A stretch of DNA of 64,000 bases from Planctomycetota bacterium. GTDB taxonomy: Bacteria; Planctomycetota; Phycisphaerae; SM23-33. Both the position numbers and the translations under genes were made by a program. How positions within the stretch are numbered: the stretch's first letter is position 1; each line of letters starts with the position of its first letter. The stretch covers positions 59,130-123,129 of the forward strand of contig JAKJER010000019.1 in NCBI GenBank assembly GCA_022705325.1, in the 5' to 3' direction. Positions 43,430 to 52,094 of the stretch are shown here, piece by piece. Under the pieces are notes generated by a model. It was not told where the DNA came from. It did no database searches and was given only the letters and a program-made list of their open reading frames with translations.

Positions 43430-46027
43430 ATGATACAAGCGAGCATTGGGCGATTCGGCAGTGGATGGGTGGCGGCCTTGTGGATTCTGGCGGCGCTGGC
43501 GCCGGATGGCGGCATTGTCGCGGCCGCGCCGGAACCCCCCGATGCCGTCACCACAACCGTGCAGGAGGACTGGCTGCCCAACGTGCCGCCCAGGGCCCTG
43601 GACCGCGAGGCGGTGGTCGAGACCGGCCTGGCCTGTCGCACTCCCAGCGCCATCCTGGGCGTGTACGACCTGGAGGGCGACGCGATCTCCGTCGCCTCGT
43701 TCACCCAGGCCGCCAACGGGACGGTCTCGCTCAACGACGACGGCACGTTCACCTACCGCTCTCGGGCGGGCTTTGTCGGCGGCGACGAGTTCACGTTCGT
43801 GCTGGCCGACGCGCGCGGGGCCCGCTCGCAGCCGGCCCGCATGAGGCTCAACGTGGTCCGCCCCGGCGGGCGGTGGGCCAGCAGCAGCTTCCGCGACCTC
43901 CAGGAGATGTCGGCGGGCGGGCAGCCGATCCGCCTGGGCCGAGGCGCCGTCAGCGTTCGCGCGTGGGACGGCGACGACGACGGAAAGCTCGACCTGCTGG
44001 CGGCGGCCGACGGGGAGATCTGGTGGTATCGCAACATCGGCTCGCCTCTGCTGGCGGCGCTGGCGGCGGGGCGGCGCGTGCAGGCGGGCGGGAAGGACGT
44101 GAGCTTCCCCAAGGGGCGCCTGTCGCTGGCGCTGGCGGACATGGACGGCGACCGGCGGGCGGACCTGGTGGTCGTCGCCGGCGACCGAAAGGTCTACTGG
44201 CTCCGCCGGCTCGCTACGACCAACGGCCAGCCGGCCTTCGCCGTCCCGGCCCCGATCGCCGCCCAGGGCGGCGGGGACTACCTCGCCGCCGACGTGCGGG
44301 CGGACGTGGCCGACTGGAACGGCGACTCGCTGCCGGACCTGCTGACCGGGACCTGGAGCGGTGCGGTGCGGGTGGCCTACAACACGGGCCGGCCCGGCCA
44401 GCCGGCGTTCGCGCCGCCCGTCGAGGCGCTGGACAGCGAGGGGTTGACCATCGCCGGCTCGTACAACCTCAACGTCCGCGTCGCGGACCTCAACCATGAC
44501 GGCGTCAGCGACCTGGTCGAAAGCTACAACTGGGGGACCATCCGCTTTCGCCTCAACGCGGGCACGAGCCGGCGCCCGCGACTGACCGGCGGGGGGACGT
44601 TCAGCGTGACCGGACCCGGCGGCCAGGCCGTGAATCTCCACGCCTTGACGGACGGCCCGGCCTGCGACTTCGCCGATCTCAACGGCGACGGCGCGCTGGA
44701 CCTGCTGATCGGGTGCGAGCGCGGCGGTGCGGTTCATGTGGCCTGGGGGCGAAGCGCCCTGTCCTACCTCCGCGAGATCGCCGCCCTCGTCCGCGCCCAC
44801 AAGGACGACCTGGGCGCCTATCTCGCCGACCCGTCCCGCTCCGCCCAGCAGGCCTTCATGCAGACCCTCCAGGCCGCCTTGTACGACTACGTGGTCGGCT
44901 TCGCCACCCCCTCGCAGAAGCGCCAGATCGCGCGCGAACTGATCGACCTGGTCCGCGACTGCCCGCAGTGCCTTTCGCACCAGAGCTACGACCTCAAGAA
45001 GCAGCCGGGCCTGGCCTCGCTGGGCCCGCAGATGTGGCTGACGCTGCTGCTGTGCGACTACTACAACCCCGCCCATCGCCAGGCCGTCGCCGACGCCGCC
45101 CGCATGGGCGGGGCCTATCGCAAGCTGCTGGTGGACCTGGGCCTGATCTATGCGGATAACGCCCGAAACCCCCGCGGCGCCGAGGCGATCTGGCAGTGGG
45201 TGCGCACCATCCCGCGCGAGGTGTACGACGGCACGTGCATCACCGCCGCCGACTGGCTGGGCACGCCGCGATACCTCGTGCGCGCCCACGCCAAGAACAC
45301 GTTCAACGGCTACCCGGTCGACGGTGGGGAGTACGGTTTCGGCCGCGACGCCCGGGCGATCATCGGCGACCGCGGCAGCGAGAACTGGTTCATGACCGTG
45401 GTCCGCCACGAGGCCTGCCATGACCTGGACGCCTACGTCCGCCGCCACGGCGACCTGAACCGCCGCTGGGGCCAGACGCTCGTGCTGGCGGGCGGACCGG
45501 ACATGCGGGCCGACCCGAAGACCGGGTGGCTCAGCATGGAGCGGACGAGAGAGCACTTCCGACAGGCCGGGCTGTGGGACGGACAACGCTCCACCTGGGA
45601 CGCCGCCTGGAAGGCCTACTGGGACGGCGACCGGGGCAAGGGCTGGCGCGAGATGGGCTTCATGCGGGGCAACATCCCGTGGTTCTATTCCGCCCCGCAG
45701 GAGAGCCTGGCCACCCAGGGCAACCAGCACTGGAACTCCACCGAGGGGCGGATCGAGGTCGCCATCGACCGCTTCCGCCGCGGCTACGCCAGCAACATCA
45801 CCGAGGTGCTGTTCTTCCTGGACATCTGGTCGCTGGGCCTGCCCAAGGCCAAGTTCTACGAGATCGACAACGCCAGCCGGCAGGTCATCTCGTACGTCAA
45901 GCTGCGCCGCACGCCCAAGGGCTGCATCGACCGCATCGACCTGCGCGACCGCTACTACGAGTTCACCGTCGACGACAACGGCGTCGTGACGGGGATCGTG
46001 CACCCGCCGCAGCAGACGAAGAAATGA
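43430..46027 (+). CDS. Large exported FG-GAP/VCBS-repeat protein with Ig-like domain and HExxH-like C-terminal region
   Basis: An 865-residue protein. A signal peptide (about residues 1-33) is followed by a cadherin-like/tandem domain (about 45-140; GVYDLEGDAISVASF, NDDGTFTYRSRAGF, GGDEFTFVLAD). VCBS/FG-GAP repeats with calcium-binding loops occupy about 160-430 (DGDDDGKLDLL, DMDGDRRADLVV, DWNGDSLPDLL, DLNHDGVSDLV, DLNGDGALDLL). The C-terminal half is alpha-rich and includes VVRHEACHDLDAYV (around residue 660), which resembles a metalloprotease HExxH helix with Cys in the third variable place, and YSAPQESLATQGNQHW. I do not recognise a named peptidase family. Start ATG 43430; the Shine-Dalgarno is weak. 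Confidence 0.75.
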   Translation: MIQASIGRFGSGWVAALWILAALAPDGGIVAAAPEPPDAVTTTVQEDWLPNVPPRALDREAVVETGLACRTPSAILGVYDLEGDAISVASFTQAANGTVSLNDDGTFTYRSRAGFVGGDEFTFVLADARGARSQPARMRLNVVRPGGRWASSSFRDLQEMSAGGQPIRLGRGAVSVRAWDGDDDGKLDLLAAADGEIWWYRNIGSPLLAALAAGRRVQAGGKDVSFPKGRLSLALADMDGDRRADLVVVAGDRKVYWLRRLATTNGQPAFAVPAPIAAQGGGDYLAADVRADVADWNGDSLPDLLTGTWSGAVRVAYNTGRPGQPAFAPPVEALDSEGLTIAGSYNLNVRVADLNHDGVSDLVESYNWGTIRFRLNAGTSRRPRLTGGGTFSVTGPGGQAVNLHALTDGPACDFADLNGDGALDLLIGCERGGAVHVAWGRSALSYLREIAALVRAHKDDLGAYLADPSRSAQQAFMQTLQAALYDYVVGFATPSQKRQIARELIDLVRDCPQCLSHQSYDLKKQPGLASLGPQMWLTLLLCDYYNPAHRQAVADAARMGGAYRKLLVDLGLIYADNARNPRGAEAIWQWVRTIPREVYDGTCITAADWLGTPRYLVRAHAKNTFNGYPVDGGEYGFGRDARAIIGDRGSENWFMTVVRHEACHDLDAYVRRHGDLNRRWGQTLVLAGGPDMRADPKTGWLSMERTREHFRQAGLWDGQRSTWDAAWKAYWDGDRGKGWREMGFMRGNIPWFYSAPQESLATQGNQHWNSTEGRIEVAIDRFRRGYASNITEVLFFLDIWSLGLPKAKFYEIDNASRQVISYVKLRRTPKGCIDRIDLRDRYYEFTVDDNGVVTGIVHPPQQTKK

Positions 46028-46064
46028 CCGGTGCCTGAACCGGCGCGGGCGTGTTTCAGAACAC

Positions 46065-46123
46065 CGCCGAATGGCGAGCCCTTAATCAGCCCAGGGCGAT
46101 ATCGAAGGGCTTGCCATTCGGCG
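46065..46123. repeat. 19-bp inverted repeat between FG-GAP and acetylesterase-like genes
   Basis: Bases 46065-46083 pair with 46105-46123 without interruption (one G-U), enclosing a 21-nt loop. There is no T-run on either side, so it is not a typical intrinsic terminator. Confidence 0.7.
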
Positions 46124-46158
46124 GGGACGCGAAGAAAACTATGGGAAGGAGTCTGTCC

Positions 46159-47166
46159 ATGATCGTCCGCATCACTGGTTTTGTCGGTATGGCATTGGTC
46201 GTCCTTGCTGCGTCCGTCTTGTGCGGCGCGGAGGAGAAGTCCGCTCCCTGGGCGGGCCCGCAGGCGGGCAGAGGTCCGCTCAAGGTATTCGTCCTGGCCG
46301 GGCAGTCGAACATGGAAGGCCAGGCCGTCGCCGACCTCGAAGGCAAGCACTACAACGAGGGCAAGGGCACACTGATGAGCCTGCTCCGCGACCCGGCCAA
46401 GGCGCCGCTGGTCCGCCACCTGCGCAAGGGCGACGCGTGGACCGTCCGCGACGACGTGTGGGTGTACTTCCAGGCCGCCTCGGGGCTCAAGAGGGGCGCC
46501 CTGTCGATGGGCTTCGCCGGCTACGGCGGCAAGCACCACTTCGGGCCGGAGCTTCAGTTCGGCCACGTGATGGGCGACGCCCTGGACAACCAGGTGCTGA
46601 TCATTAAGACCGCTTGGGGAGGCAAGAGCCTGTTCAAGGAATTCCGCCCGCCCAGTTCAGGCGGCGAGACGGGCGAGTACTACACGAAGATGATCCAGGA
46701 GATCCGCGAGTGCCTGGGCGACATCAAGAAGCACTTCCCCGCGTACGACGGCAAGGGCTACGAGCTGGCCGGGCTGGTCTGGTACCAGGGCTGGAACGAC
46801 GGGTGCGGGCCCAAGGGGGCCGTCGAGGAATACGAACAGAACCTGCTGAACCTGATCGCCGATTTCCGCAAGGAGTTCAAGTCGCCGCGACTGCCGGTGG
46901 TGGTGGGGGAGCTGACAGGCCCGTGGGTCGAAGCGACCGGGCGCTGGGCCGATCTGCGCCGCGCCCAGGCGGCCGCCGCCCGCAACGCCAAGCCCACCGG
47001 CAGCGTCGTCTTCGTCGAGACGCACGACTTCGTCCGCAAACCCGAGGACTCGCCCAACCCCAGCCACGGGCACCACGAGTTCGGCAACGCTGAAACCTAC
47101 TTCCTGGTCGGCCAAGCCCTGGGCGAGGGGATGAAGAAGCTGGTGGCGGGGCGGACTGAACGGTGA
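46159..47166 (+). CDS. Exported SASA-family carbohydrate esterase (sialate O-acetylesterase-like)
   Basis: A 335-residue SGNH-type esterase. A signal peptide (about residues 1-23, MIVRITGFVGMALVVLAASV) is followed by the SASA motif VFVLAGQSNMEGQA with the catalytic Ser, then AWGGKSLFKEFRP, LVWYQGWNDG and PSHGHHEFGNAETYFLVG, which holds the His. Such enzymes remove acetyl groups from sialic acids or from xylan and other glycans. AAGGAG eight bases before ATG 46159 decides the start over an ATG at 46141. It follows the 19-bp inverted repeat. Confidence 0.86.
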   Translation: MIVRITGFVGMALVVLAASVLCGAEEKSAPWAGPQAGRGPLKVFVLAGQSNMEGQAVADLEGKHYNEGKGTLMSLLRDPAKAPLVRHLRKGDAWTVRDDVWVYFQAASGLKRGALSMGFAGYGGKHHFGPELQFGHVMGDALDNQVLIIKTAWGGKSLFKEFRPPSSGGETGEYYTKMIQEIRECLGDIKKHFPAYDGKGYELAGLVWYQGWNDGCGPKGAVEEYEQNLLNLIADFRKEFKSPRLPVVVGELTGPWVEATGRWADLRRAQAAAARNAKPTGSVVFVETHDFVRKPEDSPNPSHGHHEFGNAETYFLVGQALGEGMKKLVAGRTER

Positions 47167-47191
47167 ATGCTATTGCCATGAAGAGCCGGCC

Positions 47192-47911
47192 TCACCACCA
47201 GTATTGCCACCGTCCGGCGAGGACGTACTGCGGTTTCATCTCGCTCTTGTCCTGGTTCTCGTTGAGGGTCCTCCACAAGACGCTTCCGCTCAACAACGCA
47301 ACGTTGCCGCCGATGCACTGGCTGTGCCCATCATCCCAGTGAGCGGTGGTCCAGCTCCAGCCGCCGCCCTGGAAGTCAAACACCGCGAAGTCCGCGATCA
47401 GGGCCTTGGATGGGCTCTCGGTGTTCCTCCGCACGTACACCGATTGGGGCATGCCGGCGTTGGTCATGGACTCGTACATGATGTTGCGGAAGGAGTAGCC
47501 CTGCTGGAGGATCATGTCCGATCGCGTGATCCACCACCACTTGGCATGCACCGCCTGGTCGAGATAGGCATAGGCCCGCATCGTGTGCGGCAGGCTGGCC
47601 AGCAGCTCCCCGCAGTACAGGACGTCGTATTGACCGCCGAGGTAGCCGTCCACAAATTGCTGGCCGAAGTCGCGGTCCCAGTAATACCCCCCGTAGCCGG
47701 GGTGGGCCAGCGTTCGCGGCAGCCGCCCGGTGTTGTGGGCGCTGTAGGAGATCATCGCCTGGACGGACTGGTGAAGGTTCGAGCTGCAGACCACGCGCCG
47801 GGTCAGCGACTTGGCCCGGCGAAGCGAGGGGGCCAGGATCGACAGCAGCAGGGACAGGATCGCCACCACCACCAACAGTTCCACCAGCGTGAATCCGGAG
47901 CGTCTGCTCAT
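47192..47911 (-). CDS. Type II secretion/type IV pilin-like protein (prepilin N-terminal cleavage domain)
   Basis: A 239-residue protein starting MSRRSGFTLVELLVVVAILS: short basic leader, G/F cleavage site, Glu at position 5 of the mature chain and a hydrophobic helix, the classical class III signal cut by a prepilin peptidase. The rest (IMYESMTNAGMPQSVYV, HWDDGHSQCIGGNVALLSGS) is the globular domain of planctomycete pseudopilin-like proteins, in which CIGGNVALLSGSV-type endings are common. These occur in large paralogous sets, often with unknown function. It is isolated from other pilus genes here and transcribed away from the 452-bp gene-free interval. Confidence 0.87.
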   Translation of the reverse strand: MSRRSGFTLVELLVVVAILSLLLSILAPSLRRAKSLTRRVVCSSNLHQSVQAMISYSAHNTGRLPRTLAHPGYGGYYWDRDFGQQFVDGYLGGQYDVLYCGELLASLPHTMRAYAYLDQAVHAKWWWITRSDMILQQGYSFRNIMYESMTNAGMPQSVYVRRNTESPSKALIADFAVFDFQGGGWSWTTAHWDDGHSQCIGGNVALLSGSVLWRTLNENQDKSEMKPQYVLAGRWQYWW

Positions 47912-48363
47912 GCGTAGTCCTCGAACGATTACCTCCTGATATCGTAGAGGTCTTGAGGCCGCCGGTCCATGCAACCGTGCGCAAATCATTTTCGACTTTG
48001 CGCAAGAGGCGGTAATCCGCCGGTGGCCTCAACAGAATGAGCAACTCGTGCCATCCTCGAGCCGGCGCCCCGCCCGCCCCACAGGGTCGAGCCTCCGTAT
48101 GCGACACAGGCCATCTCAGCACATGAGAAGGTGCTGCCGCGGACGATCACGGTCGCCCCAGATCCAGGCGTCTGTCGCACCCCCAAGGCGAGGCCGGGCG
48201 GGAACAGCACCTGTCTCCCGCTGCCGGCAGCCAGGTCCGCCCAGCCCCGCCACGGGGGTGGCACGAACCACCCACCGCTTAGGGAGACCACCGGCCGGCC
48301 CACTCGTGGCAGGGCAAGGGGCAAATCCGCAATCGCCCCCGCCCCGGCCGCGTTAGGGCGACC
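47912..48363. promoter_or_regulatory. Gene-free interval with inverted repeat TGCGCAAA-N11-TTTGCGCA
   Basis: The space between two divergent genes has no supported gene. The perfect 8-base inverted repeat at 47978-47985 and 47997-48004, about 65 bases upstream of the pseudopilin start, is a possible operator. The remainder (48010-48363) has open frames on both strands but their products have biased composition and no ribosome-binding sites. Confidence 0.4.
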
Positions 48364-50319
48364 ATGAGAACAGCGAGCAAGATATTGTTATTGGCGATCG
48401 CAGTCCTGGCCCCCGCGCGGGCCGCCTCGGCCGGGCCGGACGCGCGGCAGCCGATGCCCGCGACGAGGCCGGACGCATGGCAGGCGGTTCCCGCGGTGGA
48501 CCTGGCGGCGTTGTCGCCCGCGGACTTCGCCGATGAGGAGCTGTTCCTGGCCACCGGCTACGAGTACGCGGCCGGGGTGCTGGACCTGGGGGCCCTGACC
48601 CACGAGACAGCCGTGCCCTACTACCTGGCCCATTTCAAGACGCTGGCCGAGGCGGTGCGGCCCGACGGTCCCCAGCGCGGGTTCATCGACCTGAGCGTCT
48701 GGCGCCCCCCGCAGTTCAACAAGCCCCACAATGCCCGCATCATGGAAAGCTGCCTGTCGCTGATCTGGTTCTACACCGCCGATCGGAAGTGGAACCCGTA
48801 TCGGGGCCACCCCGCCGTGCGGCAGCGGCTGGAGGCGGCGCTGGAGTACTGGTTGGGCATGCAGGACCCGCAGGGGCGATTCAGCGAGTATGGCTCCGGG
48901 CAATGGAACCTGGCGGCCAGCGCGTTCGCCACCAAGTTCATGGGCGAAGGGTTGCTCTTGCTGGCCGGCGGGCCCGCGATCGACGCCGAACTGCACAAGC
49001 GCGTCGCCGCCGCCCAGCGCAAGGCCATCCTGGCCGTGCTGACGCGCGACGACTTCTGGAAGCACGGGACGGCCTACACCAACCAGTACGAGAACGTCTG
49101 GTGCGGGGCCCTGGCCCACCTGAAGCTCAATCCGGACGACCGGGAGGTCCGCGAGCAGTTCACCCGCCGGTGGGCCCAGGCGAAGGAGGCCTTCCAGAGC
49201 CCGGCCGGCTACATGTACGAGGCGGGCGGGCCGGACTGGGGCTACAACTTCGGAACGCACCACAGCAACATCCGCATGGCCTGGACGCTGGCCCGCCAGA
49301 TGAACCTGGCGGACCTGGCGGGCGATCTGGAGCGAGAGCACCGGCTGTGGATCGAGTGGCTGTCGTACAACGCCGTGCCCGAGCCGGACGGCTCGCTCTT
49401 CCTGCTCAACCGCGCCATCGAGACCCGCACCAGCCACGACCGCTTCGCGCAGTTGAACACCCCGCTGGCCCAGACGGTGGAAGGGGCCCGGGCCTTCGCC
49501 GCCAGCCGCGGCGAGCACCAGCAGCGCCTCCGCCTGGCCCGCCAGCGGACAGCCGCCGCCTGGCCCGCGGTCGCCAAGCTCCGCGTGGGCGAGCACATGG
49601 GCTACAGCCCGTACGCCTTCCTCCACCTGCGACACCCGAACTACTACCCCACCGACGCCGAGCGCGATGCCGCCCGGCGCGCCCTGCCTTACCTGGCCCG
49701 CGATCGCTTCGTGCACCAGCGCGTCGATCCGCGCACCCCGCTTACCGTCAGCTACGTGCGCCGCCCCTCGTACTACGCGATCTTCAACGCCGGCCCCGGG
49801 CGGGCGGCACACCGCTACGGCCTGGGCCTGCTGTGGCATCCGCGGACGGGGACGTTCCTCCAGCAGCCCACGGGCAAGGTCGTCTCCAAGCCCGCCTGGG
49901 GCACGCGGATCGGCAAGGCCGACGTGCTGGAGTCCAGGCTGCGCGACGTCCAGTACCGCATGGACGGCCAGCCGTTTACGCCCGAGACGGGCAACCGCGA
50001 TCGCGACGGACGGACGCTGGCCGTCCGCTACGCCCTGGGTGACAAGGGGAGCAAGACGGTGACGTTCCTGGCCGACCGGATCGAGGTCCGGGTGGAGCAC
50101 CCCGGGACGTTCAGCGAGGAACTGCCCTTCGTGGCGCGGGCGGGGGACCGGGCGGCCGCGAAGGAAGGCGTTCTCACCGTCTCGCGCAACGGCATGACGC
50201 TGGAGGTCCGCCTGGCGGGCGAAGGGGTGATCGGCCTGGAGCCGCGCGACGGATGTCACCACGCCCGCGTGGCGGCCCGCGACAAGCTGGCGTACACGAT
50301 CCGGATCATGGAGAAGTGA
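48364..50319 (+). CDS. Exported alpha-toroid/beta-sandwich protein, probable polysaccharide-lyase-like
   Basis: A 651-residue protein with a signal peptide (MRTASKILLLAIAVLAPARA). The N-terminal two thirds are helical with aromatic-rich motifs (FIDLSVWRPPQFNKPHNARI, QYENVWCGALAHL, MYEAGGPDWGYNFGTHHSNI), suggesting an (alpha/alpha) toroid as in heparinase II/III and alginate lyases. Tyr and His residues (WGYNFGTHHSN, GEHMGYSPYAFLHLRHPNYY) could be catalytic. The C-terminal third is beta-rich (VSYVRRPSYYAIFNAG). No family name can be assigned with certainty; a lyase or an unsaturated-glycan hydrolase is the best guess. Start ATG 48364; only weak Shine-Dalgarno (AGGG). Confidence 0.5.
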   Translation: MRTASKILLLAIAVLAPARAASAGPDARQPMPATRPDAWQAVPAVDLAALSPADFADEELFLATGYEYAAGVLDLGALTHETAVPYYLAHFKTLAEAVRPDGPQRGFIDLSVWRPPQFNKPHNARIMESCLSLIWFYTADRKWNPYRGHPAVRQRLEAALEYWLGMQDPQGRFSEYGSGQWNLAASAFATKFMGEGLLLLAGGPAIDAELHKRVAAAQRKAILAVLTRDDFWKHGTAYTNQYENVWCGALAHLKLNPDDREVREQFTRRWAQAKEAFQSPAGYMYEAGGPDWGYNFGTHHSNIRMAWTLARQMNLADLAGDLEREHRLWIEWLSYNAVPEPDGSLFLLNRAIETRTSHDRFAQLNTPLAQTVEGARAFAASRGEHQQRLRLARQRTAAAWPAVAKLRVGEHMGYSPYAFLHLRHPNYYPTDAERDAARRALPYLARDRFVHQRVDPRTPLTVSYVRRPSYYAIFNAGPGRAAHRYGLGLLWHPRTGTFLQQPTGKVVSKPAWGTRIGKADVLESRLRDVQYRMDGQPFTPETGNRDRDGRTLAVRYALGDKGSKTVTFLADRIEVRVEHPGTFSEELPFVARAGDRAAAKEGVLTVSRNGMTLEVRLAGEGVIGLEPRDGCHHARVAARDKLAYTIRIMEK

Positions 50320-50416
50320 AGGCGTGCGGCGCTGCCCTGTCGCCGACCGTGTGACGGCCCTGCCGCTCGAAGAAATGACGGCGGCCTCCCTGCCGGGCAA
50401 GTGGCGCTCGGGCGCG

Positions 50417-50755
50417 TCAGTCCCGCCGGGCCACCCGGCTGGTGAACTCCTTGACGAATCGCGTCAGCGCAGGGTCATTCGGGAGGCGTCGGCCGCGGCG
50501 ACGCGAGCCTTTCCTGGGGTGGCGGGTCTGGTTCTGGTTGTCGGCGCCGCGCGTGGCCACCGTCAGCGCCCCGCAGGCTGGGCACAGAAACGCCTCGCTC
50601 TCCTCCCACTGGTCCATCAGCCAGACTTTGCCTTTGGCCGGGTCGTGAAAGACCAACTGCGACGACCCCCAGGAAAACAGGAGCCAGTTCTCCCAGGTCC
50701 GGTCCAGGGTGGCCGTGCCTTGCTTCATCTCGCTTCCGCAGTGCGGGCAGTTCAT
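50417..50755 (-). CDS. Small zinc-ribbon protein (DUF6487-like)
   Basis: A 112-residue protein with CPHCGSEMKQG at the N-terminus and CPACGALTVA around residue 58, two CxxC knuckles of a zinc ribbon with an inserted beta hairpin (WLLFSWGSSQLVFHD). The C-terminal third is rich in Arg and Lys. It resembles the DUF6487 family, whose function is unknown. AGGAG precedes ATG 50755. It lies between the lyase-like gene, with which it converges, and the SGNH hydrolase gene on the same strand. Confidence 0.75.
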   Translation of the reverse strand: MNCPHCGSEMKQGTATLDRTWENWLLFSWGSSQLVFHDPAKGKVWLMDQWEESEAFLCPACGALTVATRGADNQNQTRHPRKGSRRRGRRLPNDPALTRFVKEFTSRVARRD

Positions 50756-50845
50756 GATCGCTCTCCTGCGTCGAGTCCCCAGGCAGACGCGCCCGCCCGG
50801 CGGGCAGCCTACAGCACGGCGCGCGGTCAGGCAAGGAACCGCCGC

Positions 50846-52039
50846 CTACGGTTTTGGGAACAGGACCTTGTCGACGGCGTCGGCGATGTGGGCGCCGATT
50901 TTCTCGTTGGCGGCTGGGGAGAGGTGGGCGTCGTTGGGGCTGGCCGCCCACTCGTGGCAGGGCATGCCGGCCAGCGTGTTGCGGGTGTCGATGAAGCGTG
51001 CGCCGCAGTCGGCCACCACGCGACCCAGGGCGTCGCAGGCGGCATAGTAGGCGGTGCGGTTCGCCTCGGCCGTCCGGGCGTCCAGTCCCAGAAGCTGCTC
51101 GACCTCGCGCCGGGCCTGGGGATTGTCGTCCCACAGCGGGATGTTGTAGAACGACACGAACAGGGGCACGCCCAACTCGTCGCACTCCTCTTTCATCAGG
51201 CCCAGGACATATCGCACGCCGGCCTGCTCCCTGGTGGGCTGGGACAGGTCGCGGCAGGGGCCGTCCATGTGCGTCAGGATGTCGCGGGCGGCATCGGCGA
51301 ACGCCTCGGGCGAGCGCCGACGCGTCCACGAGCGGAGCATGGAGTAGCAGCGCAGATTGGATTTGATCCAGGCCGACGGACTGGACGAGGGGATCTCCCA
51401 CGCCCGCCCCGGCTGGATGGCAAAGGACCAGGCGGCTGGTTGACTCGCGGCTGCGGGCGCAGCCGTCAGGTACGGCTTGGGCATCTCCTCGTCGCAGACG
51501 AAGTTGTCGGCGGGGTCGTTGAAGGCGAAGTGGTAGACGACGGCGGCCGGGCGGCGCCCCAGCGAGCCGTTGCCCAGCGTGCGGCGAAGCGTGAGCAGGG
51601 CCTGCACCGTGCTGTAGCCGCCCACGCCTCGATTGGCGAAGGCGACCTTCCGTCCGCGCCGGGCCATCTCGCGCGAGGCCGCCTCGGGCCAGGTGCACTC
51701 GTCGGGGCACTCCGCCGAGAAGGTCGTGCTGTCGCCCAGGCACACGACCAGCGGGGCCTGCGGGTCGTCGCCGCCGCCCCCCGTCGGGCGGTAGCCGCAC
51801 GCGTCGGTCGTGCCCGCGACCCATCCGGGCGAGGCCAGGTAATGGAAGCGGGCGTTGGGCCTGCACACCCAGCCCAGCTCGGCGTCGGCCAGCCACAGGC
51901 CCTTCTGGTACTTGGTGGGGGCGGCGGGGTAACCGGCCAGCCAGGCGATCAACTCCAGGACCGCACCCAAGACCAGCAGGAACAACAGGCACGCGACGGC
52001 GCTGAACGTCAACTTCTTGGCGAGCATCATGGGCTGCAT
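50846..52039 (-). CDS. Membrane-anchored SGNH/GDSL-family hydrolase
   Basis: A 397-residue protein with an N-terminal hydrophobic anchor (about residues 10-35; FSAVACLLFLLVLGAVLELI). The block I motif is VVCLGDSTTFS with the nucleophilic Ser, block II-like Gly is in NRGVGGYSTVQ, block III Asn-like in YHFAFNDPAD, and block V is NDAHLSPAANEKIGAHIADA with the Asp and His of the triad. Likely an esterase/acyl-acetyl hydrolase acting outside the cytoplasm. ATG 52039 has no clear Shine-Dalgarno; ATGs at 52030 and 52027 are alternatives. Confidence 0.82.
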   Translation of the reverse strand: MQPMMLAKKLTFSAVACLLFLLVLGAVLELIAWLAGYPAAPTKYQKGLWLADAELGWVCRPNARFHYLASPGWVAGTTDACGYRPTGGGGDDPQAPLVVCLGDSTTFSAECPDECTWPEAASREMARRGRKVAFANRGVGGYSTVQALLTLRRTLGNGSLGRRPAAVVYHFAFNDPADNFVCDEEMPKPYLTAAPAAASQPAAWSFAIQPGRAWEIPSSSPSAWIKSNLRCYSMLRSWTRRRSPEAFADAARDILTHMDGPCRDLSQPTREQAGVRYVLGLMKEECDELGVPLFVSFYNIPLWDDNPQARREVEQLLGLDARTAEANRTAYYAACDALGRVVADCGARFIDTRNTLAGMPCHEWAASPNDAHLSPAANEKIGAHIADAVDKVLFPKP

Positions 52040-52094
52040 GATACGCCCGGGCCGGCGCGGTGGCGAGCGATTTTCGCGCGGGCGCGGGCGCCGC

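Noticed and set aside
41894..46003. 1369-codon minus-strand frame spanning the FG-GAP gene and joining the Gfo/Idh frame
   Set aside because: Only the part from 43321 downwards encodes Gfo/Idh; the upstream part is antisense to the FG-GAP protein and the Tat signal starts at 43321.
47986..48324. 112-codon minus-strand frame in the gene-free interval
   Set aside because: No ribosome-binding site, no recognisable domain, Gly/Arg/Ala bias as expected from random high-GC DNA.
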